Origin: an uncultured Prevotellaceae bacterium | GTDB taxonomy: Bacteria > Bacteroidota > Bacteroidia > Bacteroidales > Bacteroidaceae | Reading direction: 5' to 3' | Assembly (NCBI GenBank): GCA_900314715.1 | Contig: OMWI01000015.1 | Coordinates: 1 to 64,000 of the forward strand | DNA length: 64,000 nt | Shown: piece after piece, positions 17,321 through 26,984 of the stretch | How the letters are laid out: each line of letters starts with the position of its first letter | How positions within the stretch are numbered: position 1 is the stretch's first letter | The notes under the pieces: generated by a model | Databases searched by the model: none | What the model was told of the DNA's origin: nothing | Seen by the model: the letters and a program-made list of their open reading frames with translations, nothing else | Position numbers and translations under genes: made by a program

Positions 17321-19315
17321 ATGAAAAAGATATTTAATTACATATTGGCTTTGGGGATGGCAACTGGCATCTTCTCAGCATGTGTGGACGATATCAATGT
17401 GGGTAATGCCTTCTTGGAGAAAGCCCCTGGTGTAGATGTCAACATCGACACCGTATTCTCCAAGGCTGAATACACCCGCAATTTCCTATGGAGTGCATAC
17501 GGTCAGCTCTATTGTACCTACACTTCTGGAAATATGATGAACGGTGCACCTATCGACGTGCTTTCCGACTCCTACCATTGCTATGTGGGATGGGGCGGTC
17601 CTATTCAGAGTTACTATCCTGGAGGTTTGACCGAGGATGCACAAGATACGGATAACGGTAACTTCCAAGGTAAATTCTCTTATTCTACGAAACCTGGAGG
17701 TTTGGATAGCGATGCTGGCGGTCGTGTATCTATTTACGAGACCGTACGCAAGTGTTGGCAGATTATCGAGAATATCAACCGTGTTCCCGATATGAATGAT
17801 GCGGAGAAAAGTCGTCTGCGTGGCGAGGCCTATACGATTATGGCCAGCCGTTATTTTGACGCATTCCGTAATTTCGGTGGATTGTGCCTCGTGAAAAAGG
17901 CATTTGCCGTGGGTGAAGACTTTACTGAAGGTCGTTCTACTGCTTGGCAAACCGTACAATTCATTGACTCTCTGATTCAATGTGCCATCGACGAGCCTGG
18001 ATACATTTGGAATGTTCCTAATGCAGATATCGGTCAATGGTCTGGTCGTTTGACGCGTGCTTCAGCTCGTGCTTTGCGTGCAAAGGTGTGGATGTTTGCT
18101 GCATCCCCGTTGTTCAATAGTAATGAGCCTTATATGAGGTATACCAATAAACCGACTGGATTTGAGAATGAGGAGCATGTTTGGTTTGGCAAGGAAGATC
18201 CCTCATTATGGAATCGTTGCTTGCAATATTGCGATGAATTCTTCGCAGACAATGCAGCCAATGGCAACTATTATCAGTTGGTACAACCAGAAACCCAAGA
18301 CGAGGCAGGCTACCGCATGGCTTACCGTCGTGCTTACCGCTATCGTAACAATGAGACACGTCATGAAAAACTCTTCGACGCTCATCCTACTCTTACCCTC
18401 TCAGACGGAGGCTGGGGCTGGGGTTGGAGAGGTTTTGCCCTCGACTGTCTCCGCCAAGGTGGTGCCGTTCCAACGAACGAGTTGATGGAATGTTTTGGAA
18501 TGCAAGATGGTCGCAACTTCCCCTATTCAGATATTTATGGTGTAGGCAAGAATCCCAATGGTATCGATATCTTCGCAGATCGCGACCCACGTCTGTATGA
18601 GACGATTGTGGTTCCAAGGAAATCGGTTCCTGGAGGCTTTGACTACGCAGGTATGAACTATATGGACTCTTGGGTTGGTGGATTCTTGGAGAAGAACAGT
18701 AATGTTACCAACAAGGACGACGTTGCTTCAGGTTATTGCAAGTTCAAGTGGTTGCTCGACTACTATGGTGGAAGTCGCTATGATGACGACCTCATCGGTG
18801 TGTCTTACATCCGTTTGGCAGAAATGTACTTGATACGTGCTGAGGCTCTTGCTGAGTTAGGAAGAAACCAGGAAGCCCTGAATGAATTGAATATCGTTCG
18901 CAGTCGTGTTGGATTAGGCAAGTTGGAGGAGAAGAACCCAAGTCTGAACCTGCTCACCAACAAGGAGAACCTCATTAACGAAATCCTCCGCGAGCGCAAT
19001 TGCGAAATCGGTGCTGAGTGTGGTGACCGTCTTTACGACATGGTACGCCGCAAGCGTCAGGACTTGTTCACCAAGCCGCTTCATGAAATTCGAATTTATT
19101 GCCTCGATGCCTCTGGCAAACGCCTGACAGAGGGAGACCAGCAATATAAAGAAGGTAATCCTTGGCCGAAGTTTGAATATGAGAAGCCAGAAATCGCCGT
19201 TGGTCATCGTCGTTGGTGGGATCCTGGCTACTGGACCAATAAGTGGTATCTTGACCCTGTTTCTCGTATTGAGATTCAGAAGGGTTATGGACTTACACAG
19301 AATCCTGGTTGGTAA
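17321..19315 (+). CDS. SusD/RagB-type surface lipoprotein
   Basis: 664 residues from ATG 17321 (TTG at 17312 is an in-frame alternative). Signal peptide and lipobox MKKIFNYILALGMATGIFSAC. SusD marks: an N-terminal FLEKAPGVDVNIDTVFSKAEYTRNFLWSAY, helical TPR-like region (RLRGEAYTIMASRYFDAFRNFGGLCLV), RLAEMYLIRAEALAELGRNQEALNELNIVRSRVG and a C-terminal DPVSRIEIQKGYGLTQNPGW. The protein forms the lid of the upstream SusC barrel. It is longer than most SusD proteins (about 500-600). The start context TTGAAGATTATGAAA recurs at other genes of this locus. Confidence 0.92.
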   Translation: MKKIFNYILALGMATGIFSACVDDINVGNAFLEKAPGVDVNIDTVFSKAEYTRNFLWSAYGQLYCTYTSGNMMNGAPIDVLSDSYHCYVGWGGPIQSYYPGGLTEDAQDTDNGNFQGKFSYSTKPGGLDSDAGGRVSIYETVRKCWQIIENINRVPDMNDAEKSRLRGEAYTIMASRYFDAFRNFGGLCLVKKAFAVGEDFTEGRSTAWQTVQFIDSLIQCAIDEPGYIWNVPNADIGQWSGRLTRASARALRAKVWMFAASPLFNSNEPYMRYTNKPTGFENEEHVWFGKEDPSLWNRCLQYCDEFFADNAANGNYYQLVQPETQDEAGYRMAYRRAYRYRNNETRHEKLFDAHPTLTLSDGGWGWGWRGFALDCLRQGGAVPTNELMECFGMQDGRNFPYSDIYGVGKNPNGIDIFADRDPRLYETIVVPRKSVPGGFDYAGMNYMDSWVGGFLEKNSNVTNKDDVASGYCKFKWLLDYYGGSRYDDDLIGVSYIRLAEMYLIRAEALAELGRNQEALNELNIVRSRVGLGKLEEKNPSLNLLTNKENLINEILRERNCEIGAECGDRLYDMVRRKRQDLFTKPLHEIRIYCLDASGKRLTEGDQQYKEGNPWPKFEYEKPEIAVGHRRWWDPGYWTNKWYLDPVSRIEIQKGYGLTQNPGW

Positions 19316-19354
19316 GATTGAAGATTGATAATTGACAATTGATAATTCAAGATT

Positions 19355-22141
19355 ATGAAAATAAGAAACATATTTATATATACCTTGGTGGGACTCTGTG
19401 CCGCCCCGATGGCAGTATCTGCCCAGGTGACGCTGAGCGATAAAGAGTCGCAGAAGGTAGATTTAGGCTATGGCGTTGAGCAATCTGAATTTCTCACTAC
19501 GGCGGCAACGACAACTATCACTGCTGAAGAGCTTCGCCGTACGTCAGCCATCAGCCTGGCAGATGCCCTATATGGCAAGCTCCCTGGCCTGAATGCCTTC
19601 CAGAACACTGGTTTCAAGGGTGAGGAAGGACGTGGTGCAACGTTTAACATCCGTGGTGTCCAGACGACTGGTGAGAAAGACATTCTGATTCTTGTTGATG
19701 GAGTGGAGCGTCCTATCGACCGTCTGACGGTAGAGGAAGTGGAAAGTGTCACCGTACTGAAAGATGCCGCTGCCGTGGCTCTCTACGGACATGAGGGTAT
19801 TAATGGTGTGCTATTGGTGAAAACCAAGCACGGTAGCAAGGACGGTAAATATCACTTTAAGGTAGGTGCTTCACACAAATTCCAGTTCAATCCACAGATG
19901 GCTGATATGGTAAGTGCCCACGACTATGCCAATGCGCTCAACCGTGCACGATTGAACGATGGTGCTTCAGCCGCCTATACGGATGCTGAGCTTCAGAAGT
20001 TCTTAGACGGTAGTGATCCTTTGGTTTATCCTAACGTAAACTGGAAGGATGAAGTGTTTAAGAAAACTGCTCACGAGTCGAATGCTTACCTCTCTTTCTT
20101 TGGTGGCTCAGATAAGGTTCAGTATTATACACAACTTGATTATACCGATGCCCGCGGACTCTATAAGAATCCCGATCAAGGCGATTGGAATTCTCAATTG
20201 AAATACTCAAAGGCAAATATCCGTGCCAATGTAGACTTCGAGGTAAGTCCAAGCACAAGGGTAAGTGCCAATGTATTGGGTATCTTGATGGAAACCAATG
20301 GCGTACCCAACGTAAGCTCAAACGATGCTTGGTGGCATTTGTATAAGGTTCCTGCCTTAGCATTCCCCATCAAGACGTCTGGTGGCGTATGGGGTGGTAG
20401 TCAGACATTCGGTGACTTTAACCTCTTGGCTAAGTCGCAAGGTACTGGTTTCATGAAGACCCATCAACGTCAGATTTGGGCTAACATGACATTGGAGCAA
20501 GACCTTGATGTCATTACGAAAGGTTTGAAATTCTACGTCGGCGCTTCTTACGACAACTCTTCCATCACCGTTGAGAATCGCACAAAGGGTTATCAATATG
20601 GTTGGAATTACTATGATGCCGCAGGTGCCATGCAAGAGACGGTAATGGGTACAGTAGAGGATAAGTTGGTATTCAACCACTGGGTTGACACGCAATGGCG
20701 TATCGCTACCTTCAAGGCTGGCTTTAAGTATGGCATACAGTTGAATAATGGAGACAACCTAGCCGCTAATGCCAACTATAACATGAAGAGCGAGATTCGC
20801 GACGGTCAGAATAATACGTGGTTCCGTGCTAACTGGCAGTTGGCTATGCATTATGACCATGCCAATAAGATAATGGCCGACATCGTGTTGGCAGCCAATG
20901 GTTCTAACCGTAGTTATCCAGCCAAGTGGGCATTCTCACCGACAATCGGTTTGGGTTATATCTACGTGAACAATCCAGAAGGTAGCATTCTCAATTATGG
21001 AAAGGTACGTCTCTCTGGTGGTATTCAACACACCGATTATGTGCCAGCAGCAGGCCTTTGGCTTCCTCGTTGGAATAATTCTCACGGACAGTTCTGGTAT
21101 GGCACTAACTTCGCCAACTCATGGGGTGCTTTCTTGACTCAGTTCCCAACGGATAATTTCGCACAGGAAGCTGCTTATAAGGCAAATATCGGTACCGACT
21201 TGAGAATAGCCAACTCACTTGACGTTACGCTCGATATCTTCTATCAGCAACGTAGAAACATCTTGGTTAGCGCCAGCTCGCTCAATTCCGACGTGGTTGG
21301 TATCCAGTCGTCTTACGATGATAAGGGACGTGTAGCCAGCTACGGTTTCGAATTGGGACTTCGCTATGCCAAGACCTTGGAGAATGGCCTTAACCTGAAT
21401 GCAAGTGCTTCCTTCTCAACGGTGAAGAACAAGATTCTGCAATGGATTGAGAATCCCGCTTATCCTAACCTCTCTGTGATTGACGGTCCTGCTGATGCCG
21501 AACGTGGACTCATAGCTTTAGGATTCTTCCAAGACCAGGCAGACATCGACAATAGTCCTATCCAGCAATTTGGACAAGTGAAAGTGGGTGATATTAAATA
21601 TAAGGATGTCAACGGCGACGGTGTCATCAACGAGAATGACTACGTGGCTCAGGATTATGGCAACACCTTCCCGTCACTCAACTACGCTTTCAGTCTTGGT
21701 GCAGAGTATAAGGGATTTGGTATCAATGCCACCTTCCAAGGAGCTGCTCATCAGGTGAAGAACCTTCGCTATGTTGACGGTGTTTGGGGAGCTCTCTCCG
21801 ACAACCGCAACCTCTCTCAGGAATACTATAACAACTGTTTCGACAAGATTGGAGCCAATGCAAGCTATCCACGTCTGTCAACAGAGAATGTAGCTAACAA
21901 TGCTCAGAACTCCACGATATGGTATCGCAACATCAGTTGGCTGAAGCTTCGCGATTGCGAAATCTACTACAAGTTGCCTACTAAAGTCATTGAGCCTTTG
22001 AAGATTACAGGTGCCAAGGTGTTCGTACAAGGACAGAATCTCTTGTCTTTCGACAATATCAAGGCCATGGATGCCGAGAATCTCAATACGGGCTATCCGG
22101 TGATGAAGAGTATTAATATTGGTCTTTCTGTGAATTTCTGA
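19355..22141 (+). CDS. Second SusC-like transporter, short form
   Basis: 928 residues with signal peptide MKIRNIFIYTLVGLCAAPMAVSAQ. It lacks the carboxypeptidase-like N-terminal domain of the first SusC and goes directly from YGVEQSEFLTTAATTTITAEELRRT into the plug (LADALYGKLPGLNAF ... FNIRGVQTTGEKDILILVDGVERP ... VTVLKDAAAVALYGHEGINGVLLVKTKHG). The barrel ends VMKSINIGLSVNF. It follows susD by 39 bp. Two consecutive SusCD pairs suggest two import channels for one complex substrate, or a duplication that has diverged; the two SusC sequences are clearly different. Confidence 0.9.
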   Translation: MKIRNIFIYTLVGLCAAPMAVSAQVTLSDKESQKVDLGYGVEQSEFLTTAATTTITAEELRRTSAISLADALYGKLPGLNAFQNTGFKGEEGRGATFNIRGVQTTGEKDILILVDGVERPIDRLTVEEVESVTVLKDAAAVALYGHEGINGVLLVKTKHGSKDGKYHFKVGASHKFQFNPQMADMVSAHDYANALNRARLNDGASAAYTDAELQKFLDGSDPLVYPNVNWKDEVFKKTAHESNAYLSFFGGSDKVQYYTQLDYTDARGLYKNPDQGDWNSQLKYSKANIRANVDFEVSPSTRVSANVLGILMETNGVPNVSSNDAWWHLYKVPALAFPIKTSGGVWGGSQTFGDFNLLAKSQGTGFMKTHQRQIWANMTLEQDLDVITKGLKFYVGASYDNSSITVENRTKGYQYGWNYYDAAGAMQETVMGTVEDKLVFNHWVDTQWRIATFKAGFKYGIQLNNGDNLAANANYNMKSEIRDGQNNTWFRANWQLAMHYDHANKIMADIVLAANGSNRSYPAKWAFSPTIGLGYIYVNNPEGSILNYGKVRLSGGIQHTDYVPAAGLWLPRWNNSHGQFWYGTNFANSWGAFLTQFPTDNFAQEAAYKANIGTDLRIANSLDVTLDIFYQQRRNILVSASSLNSDVVGIQSSYDDKGRVASYGFELGLRYAKTLENGLNLNASASFSTVKNKILQWIENPAYPNLSVIDGPADAERGLIALGFFQDQADIDNSPIQQFGQVKVGDIKYKDVNGDGVINENDYVAQDYGNTFPSLNYAFSLGAEYKGFGINATFQGAAHQVKNLRYVDGVWGALSDNRNLSQEYYNNCFDKIGANASYPRLSTENVANNAQNSTIWYRNISWLKLRDCEIYYKLPTKVIEPLKITGAKVFVQGQNLLSFDNIKAMDAENLNTGYPVMKSINIGLSVNF

Positions 22142-22171
22142 TTGATGAACGATAATTGATAATTGAAGATT

Positions 22172-23869
22172 ATGAAGACAATAAATATAATGAAGATTAC
22201 CGGTAGGTTGTGTGTCCTCTGTCTGCTCAGTTGCTTCTTTGTTTCATGTGCTGATCTTGATTACACGGAAGAGACAACTCGCGACGAGGCGTGGACTTAC
22301 GAGTATTATGAAAACGGCATCAAGAACCTCGTGTTCGATGTCTATGCGCAAATATATAATAATGAGTTGGCCTCCAATAGTGCCTATTTCCTTGCCGGTG
22401 CTACCGACGAGGCTCAGTATGCACTTGAAACGGGTGCTGTCAACAATTACGTGAATGGTGGATGGAGCCCTGCCAATCCCTATTCCAATACTTGGACAAA
22501 GGCTTATACGGCCATTGCCGATGTGAACATGTATCTCGAGAAGTTAGACGAGACCAACATCACGGACTGGCAGTATAACCCTGACTACAAAAACTGGGTG
22601 GCTCAGATGGAATTGTTCCCATACGAGTTGCGTTTCCTCAGAGCATACTTCTATTTTGAGTTGTTCAAGACTTACGGAGACGTACCCCTTGTGACAACCA
22701 CATTGACCAATGCGCAAGCCAATAACATGCAGCGCACTCCAGCAGACAAGATTGTTAAGTTCATCGTTGACGAGTGTGATGCTGTTGCGCCTTACCTGCC
22801 TGTATCATACGATACGGAGGTGTTCTCTGAAATCGGACGTGCTACTCGTATCGCTGCGTTTGCACTCAAGGCTCGTACTTTGCTCTATGCTGCATCACCA
22901 CTTCATAACCCATCAAACGACAAGGAGAAGTGGGCAAAGGCTGCCGAGGCTTGCAAGTATATTCTCGACAATGCTTCCGTATGGGGATTGAAGCTCAGTT
23001 CTTACTCTGCATTGTGGGGACATGATGCGTTCTACAATCCAGAACTCATCTTCGGACTCGGACGTGGTGAAAGCAACTCTTTTGAGATGGCTAACTATCC
23101 CGTTGGTGTGGAGAATGGTTCTTCGGGCAATTGTCCTACTCAAACTTTGGTAGACCAATATGAATATCAGGATAATGGCGAGACTTTTGGTGAACGCCAT
23201 CCGGGTAACATCGACCTCAACGCGGAAGATCCATACGAAGGTCTTGACCCACGCTTTGCCCTAACTGTAGTGAAGAATGGTGATGAGTGGCCCAGCAATG
23301 GTGCTCAGAAGAAGACAATGGAAACGTTCGTTGGTGGATTCAATGGTGCTCCTAAGTATGGAGCTACCCCCACGAGCTACTATCTGCGCAAATACGTAGA
23401 TGGTTCGTGTGTCACCACGACTGACAACCAGACCACTCGCCGTCATACTTGGATATTGTTCCGTTTGGGAGAGTTCTATCTCGACTATGCGGAGGCAGTA
23501 TTTAATGCTACTGGAAGTGCCAATGATGACACATACGGTTTGACCGCTAACGATGCCATCAACGTGTTGCGCAATCGCCCAGACATTCAGATGCCCAAGT
23601 TCACCGAGGATGGTGCTGAATGGGTGAAGCGTTACGAGCGCGAGCGCCTTGTTGAGTTGGCTTTCGAGAATCATCGCTTCTGGGATGTACGCCGTTGGAA
23701 GAAAGGTGCACAATATTTCAAGAACATTCAGACGGCAACCATCAGTAGTGGTCTGATACTTTCACGCTCTACGATTACTCGCCAATGGGATGATAAGTTT
23801 AATTTCTATCCCATTCCGCAGTCGGAACTGAAAAAGAATCCCAACCTTACCCAGAATCCAGGATGGTGA
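22172..23869 (+). CDS. Second SusD-like surface lipoprotein
   Basis: 565 residues from ATG 22172. Signal with lipobox ending LCLLSCFFVSC. SusD features: RDEAWTYEYYENGIKNLVFDVYAQI at the start, FPYELRFLRAYFYFELFKTYGDVPLV, RIAAFALKARTLLYAASPLHNP, RLGEFYLDYAEAVFNA, RYERERLVELAFENHRFWDVRRWK and the C-terminal PIPQSELKKNPNLTQNPGW. Partner of the short SusC directly upstream. Normal length. Confidence 0.92.
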   Translation: MKTINIMKITGRLCVLCLLSCFFVSCADLDYTEETTRDEAWTYEYYENGIKNLVFDVYAQIYNNELASNSAYFLAGATDEAQYALETGAVNNYVNGGWSPANPYSNTWTKAYTAIADVNMYLEKLDETNITDWQYNPDYKNWVAQMELFPYELRFLRAYFYFELFKTYGDVPLVTTTLTNAQANNMQRTPADKIVKFIVDECDAVAPYLPVSYDTEVFSEIGRATRIAAFALKARTLLYAASPLHNPSNDKEKWAKAAEACKYILDNASVWGLKLSSYSALWGHDAFYNPELIFGLGRGESNSFEMANYPVGVENGSSGNCPTQTLVDQYEYQDNGETFGERHPGNIDLNAEDPYEGLDPRFALTVVKNGDEWPSNGAQKKTMETFVGGFNGAPKYGATPTSYYLRKYVDGSCVTTTDNQTTRRHTWILFRLGEFYLDYAEAVFNATGSANDDTYGLTANDAINVLRNRPDIQMPKFTEDGAEWVKRYERERLVELAFENHRFWDVRRWKKGAQYFKNIQTATISSGLILSRSTITRQWDDKFNFYPIPQSELKKNPNLTQNPGW

Positions 23870-23905
23870 GATGAATTGATAAACGTAAAATGAAAATTGA
23901 AAATT

Positions 23906-25813
23906 ATGAAACATATAATCAATTATTTAGGCGCATTGCTTGCTGTGATTCTCATCGGTACCACTTTCACGGCGTGTTCTGATGACGATGATAACGGGTC
24001 GGCTAATGTCGGACTGGGCATCAAAGCGTTCTTCCCGACGAAGGTTGTCACCAACCAGCCGATAACCATCAATGGTTCAGGTTTCGATGCTGTTACTGAA
24101 ATAGAATTCCCTGGTGGCTTGAAAGTGACCAATTTCGAGATTGTCAGTTTCGATATGATTAGGGTGAATGCTCCTGCTGGACTTCCTGCTGAGGGCGGTA
24201 AGATTAAAGTACGTACCGCTAACGATGAGGCAGAGTCGCGCTTGCCGTTGACCATTGGACATACCAATGTGACGGGATTCTCTAAACAGCCTGGAGAGAG
24301 TGCTATCGGAGGTGAATTAATTACCGTCTATGGTACAGACTTGGAGTTTATCAATGCTGTTGAACTCCTCGATCCAGATTCTGTTCCTCAGTTAATTGAC
24401 CATAAGGATTTTTATCGTAAAGGCACAAGCAACCTCGTGTTCCGTGTTCCTCCGAAAAAAATCTATACTGGTACTTTTGTGGGTTATCTTTATACTTACG
24501 ACGGACAGAAGATTCCTCTGCCAGAACTGGCTTACGAACCAAGTGCCGATGGTGGTCACATGGAGATTGTAAGGACCGTAATCTGGAAGAACGATGATCC
24601 CGAAGGAAACGGTTCTATCAACTGGAGTGGTACCTATCGCTTCGGCTTAGATGGCAAAGATGGTAACAATGAATGTATTGCTACATTCCCACAAGATGTT
24701 TGGGATAAGATTAAGACGGGCACGTTCTATATGAAGTATCGTCCAGATGGCGACTCTTACCAAATCCGTGTAACTACTGGTTGGTGGTCTGTTCAATGGC
24801 TTGGTAAAGACCAAGATATTGCTCCTTGGAGTATGTCAGAACGGATTATGGATAATGAAGACGGAACATACTACATTGAGGTTAACTTCGATGGTGACCC
24901 GATTGTCGATGCCCTTGACGATCAACATCTGCTCTTCACGGGTAGCGGATATACTCCAATGGAACTCTACTTCGAAGAAGAAGTTTGGGTTGATGGACCT
25001 GGCGACGTAGAGGTGAAAGATATTGTATGGTCGAACGGAGGTAAACTCGGTGATATCAATTGGAGTGGTGACTATCGTTTCGCTACCGAAGGCTTCTCTA
25101 CGGGTGAGGAATGTTATGTTGTTCCAGCCGATATCTGGGAGAGACTGAGGTCTGAGACCTTCTTCGTGACCATCAAGGGTGCTAATCCTCAAATTCGTGT
25201 AACATCAGGATGGTGGAGCACCACATGGACAGGTAAAGACATCCAACCAGGTAATGACCTGTTATCTGACAATGGCGATGGAACGTGGACGCTTACCGTT
25301 GACCTTGCAGGCGACCCGTTGTTAGACGTGATGAATGAACAACATCTGCTCTTCACGGGTAGTGGTTATTCAGTAGAGGAAATCTACTTCATCAAACTCG
25401 TTCCTGGCGGAGGTCCAAAAGAAGTAGTATTCTGGACGAATGACGGATCAGCCGGTTCCATCAGCTGGAATGGTACCTATCGCTTTGGCTTAGATGGCAA
25501 AGATGGAAACAACGAGTGTATAGCCACTCTCCCACAGGATATTTGGGACAAGGTCAAGAATGGCACATTCTATATGACGGCATCAGCTGATGCAGATTGG
25601 TATAACTTACGTATCACTACTGGATGGTGGAGCACCACTTGGACAGGTGCAGACATTGGCAAAGGTGATGAGCGGCTTGTCCTCAATGATGACGGAACGT
25701 TTACCATTGAAATTAATTTCTCAGGAGACCCGATTCTTGATTCCCTTGACGATCAACACTTGCTCTTCACGGGTGAAGGATATACTCCTTTGAAACTCTT
25801 CTATTACGAATAA
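23906..25813 (+). CDS. Surface glycan-binding-type lipoprotein with three repeated domains
   Basis: 635 residues from ATG 23906. Signal peptide with lipidation site at Cys24 (TTFTAC) followed by SDDDD, the acidic surface-export signature of Bacteroidetes lipoproteins. Residues about 38-118 and 119-210 are IPT/TIG Ig-like domains. Three copies of one domain of about 125-130 residues follow (about 225-357, 372-497, 505-635). Each has I-W-x-N, I-x-W-x-G-x-Y-R-F, I-R-V-T-x-G-W-W-S and DxQHLLFTGSGY. Copies 1 and 3 are close even at nucleotide level. It stands in the SusE/SGBP position after the two susCD pairs. The tryptophan-rich repeats are plausible carbohydrate-binding modules. I do not recognise the repeat family. 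Confidence 0.75.
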   Translation: MKHIINYLGALLAVILIGTTFTACSDDDDNGSANVGLGIKAFFPTKVVTNQPITINGSGFDAVTEIEFPGGLKVTNFEIVSFDMIRVNAPAGLPAEGGKIKVRTANDEAESRLPLTIGHTNVTGFSKQPGESAIGGELITVYGTDLEFINAVELLDPDSVPQLIDHKDFYRKGTSNLVFRVPPKKIYTGTFVGYLYTYDGQKIPLPELAYEPSADGGHMEIVRTVIWKNDDPEGNGSINWSGTYRFGLDGKDGNNECIATFPQDVWDKIKTGTFYMKYRPDGDSYQIRVTTGWWSVQWLGKDQDIAPWSMSERIMDNEDGTYYIEVNFDGDPIVDALDDQHLLFTGSGYTPMELYFEEEVWVDGPGDVEVKDIVWSNGGKLGDINWSGDYRFATEGFSTGEECYVVPADIWERLRSETFFVTIKGANPQIRVTSGWWSTTWTGKDIQPGNDLLSDNGDGTWTLTVDLAGDPLLDVMNEQHLLFTGSGYSVEEIYFIKLVPGGGPKEVVFWTNDGSAGSISWNGTYRFGLDGKDGNNECIATLPQDIWDKVKNGTFYMTASADADWYNLRITTGWWSTTWTGADIGKGDERLVLNDDGTFTIEINFSGDPILDSLDDQHLLFTGEGYTPLKLFYYE

Positions 25814-25853
25814 TTGAAGTTTTTATATTCACTATTTGTTAATTAGTTAATTT

Positions 25854-25891
25854 TTGTCCGCAATGTGGTTAGTCGCATTGCGGACAATTTT
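25854..25891 (+). terminator. Rho-independent terminator of the susCD locus
   Basis: Perfect 12-bp stem TTGTCCGCAATG (25854-25865) and CATTGCGGACAA (25876-25887), 10-nt loop, then TTTTATTT. Confidence 0.85.
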
Positions 25892-25953
25892 ATTTGGTGT
25901 TGTTGTTTAGTGCACTTTTCGTTCTTCACATTCGTGAATTATATCATTTTTGT

Positions 25954-26284
25954 CAAGACCTCCCGTCGTTTTTACTAAAGCAATAATAATCAAGTAGTTA
26001 AGAATCAGTAGACCATGCGAGACCTCCCGTAACACCTCCCGTAAGACCTCCCATAGACCTCACCTAAGACCTCCCGTTTTGTTGTCTTGCTTTTTGGTTG
26101 ATATTTCTCGTTTTCGCTCATCTCATGTTCATCAGATGACTTTTTCTTCAACTCTTCTTTTCGCCAACTTACCTAAGCAAAGACGGGAGGTCTATGGGAG
26201 GTCTTACGGGAGGTCTTAGGTGAGGTCTTGAAAAACATAATCGATTGATAATAAGGTCTTTAAATAAAAATACGGGAGGTCTTG
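25954..26284. repeat. Nested palindromic element B
   Basis: 331 bp. Outer words CAAGACCTCCCGT (25954-) and TACGGGAGGTCTTG (to 26284). Inner left arm of about five words (AGACCTCCCGTAACACCTCCCG..., about 25999-26077); inner right arm of about four (GACGGGAGGTCTATGGGAGG..., about 26187-26230); loop of about 110 bp. In this copy the inner words match the outer CCCG version, whereas elements A and C have CATG inside. The spacer carries TTGATAATAA. It lies between convergent genes. Confidence 0.85.
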
Positions 26285-26319
26285 GCTAAAACAACAAAAT
26301 TCATGCATTTTGAATGCTT

Positions 26320-26423
26320 AAACCATATCTTTAGACGTTGTAAATCATATCTTTGTTTGTTATAAACCATTCGTTTGTGATGCACAAATCAATTGTTTAT
26401 AGCATACAAATCAATTGTTTATG
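26320..26423. repeat. 22-bp periodic array R4 (5 units)
   Basis: Units at 26320, 26342, 26364, 26386 and 26408: AAACCATATCTTTAGA, AAATCATATCTTTGTT, AAACCATTCGTTTGTG, AAATCAATTGTTTATA, AAATCAATTGTTTATG. Linkers are CGTTGT, TGTTAT, ATGCAC and GCATAC. It starts 35 bp from the end of element B. Confidence 0.85.
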
Positions 26424-26499
26424 ATATATGGAAGAATGGCTCAGTCGATTTTTCGTAGAGGTTAAAAACTTAGTTAGATAATCAAAACTTGCATGGAAG

Positions 26500-26593
26500 A
26501 TGCCGTAGGCATCAGATGATAGTAGCCAGCTATGCAGCCATACCTATCGGCGTTTCTGCATAGCTGGCTACTATTATCCAATGCCTACGGCAT
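26500..26593. repeat. Long two-part hairpin
   Basis: ATAGTAGCCAGCTATGCAG (26519-26537) is a perfect 19-bp inverted match to 26556-26574 with an 18-nt loop. Outside it ATGCCGTAGGCAT (26500-26512) pairs with ATGCCTACGGCAT (26581-26593). No coding content. It resembles a MITE or REP-like extragenic element rather than a terminator, because no T-run follows. Confidence 0.8.
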
Positions 26594-26689
26594 TACTCCT
26601 TTCTCAAATAGATAGCCAATTCAATGATATAAAACTACGGCAAAGAATAAAGATTCAATCTTAATCCCCCTTCTAAATATCGACTGAGC

Positions 26690-26860
26690 CTCAATTGCAG
26701 GAAAAAGAGCACCAACATATTTCGCTCTGAAAGAGCAAAAGAGTCTAACTATCAATGTTTTTGCGCTTACAGCGCGCAGATTCCACATACTCTATTACCT
26801 AGGGCGTTGCCCTAGGCTATAAGCTTGTTGGCCTTCCAGGCCGCCGTTTAGCGGACAACA
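26690..26860. repeat. Cluster of short GC-rich palindromes (REP-like)
   Basis: Successive small inverted repeats: GCTCTGAAAGAGC, GCGCTTACAGCGC, CCTAGGGCGTTGCCCTAGG, GGCCTTCCAGGCC and CCGCCGTTTAGCGG, spaced roughly 10-40 bp apart. From memory, similar strings of small hairpins occur as dispersed extragenic elements in Bacteroidetes; I cannot check that here. No gene is visible. Confidence 0.55.
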
Positions 26861-26863
26861 ATA

Positions 26864-26901
26864 ATAAAAAAATGGCGATACTTGTGTTAAAAGTATCGCC
26901 A
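26864..26901 (-). terminator. Terminator of the C10 protease operon
   Basis: Perfect 11-bp stem TGGCGATACTT (26873-26883) and AAGTATCGCCA (26891-26901). On the minus strand it is followed by a run of seven T (26866-26872). It ends the convergent operon reading from 34196. Confidence 0.85.
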
Positions 26902-26984
26902 CAATCAATTACCATTAATGCTTTTGTGTACTTACATACACTCTGGCGTTTATGTAGGCGTTATGCCAAAAACATTCAGAGGAT

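Noticed and set aside
25854..25887. The perfect hairpin after the susCD locus as another member of the palindromic elements
   Set aside because: It has a short loop and a T-run, and none of the repeat words; it is an ordinary terminator.
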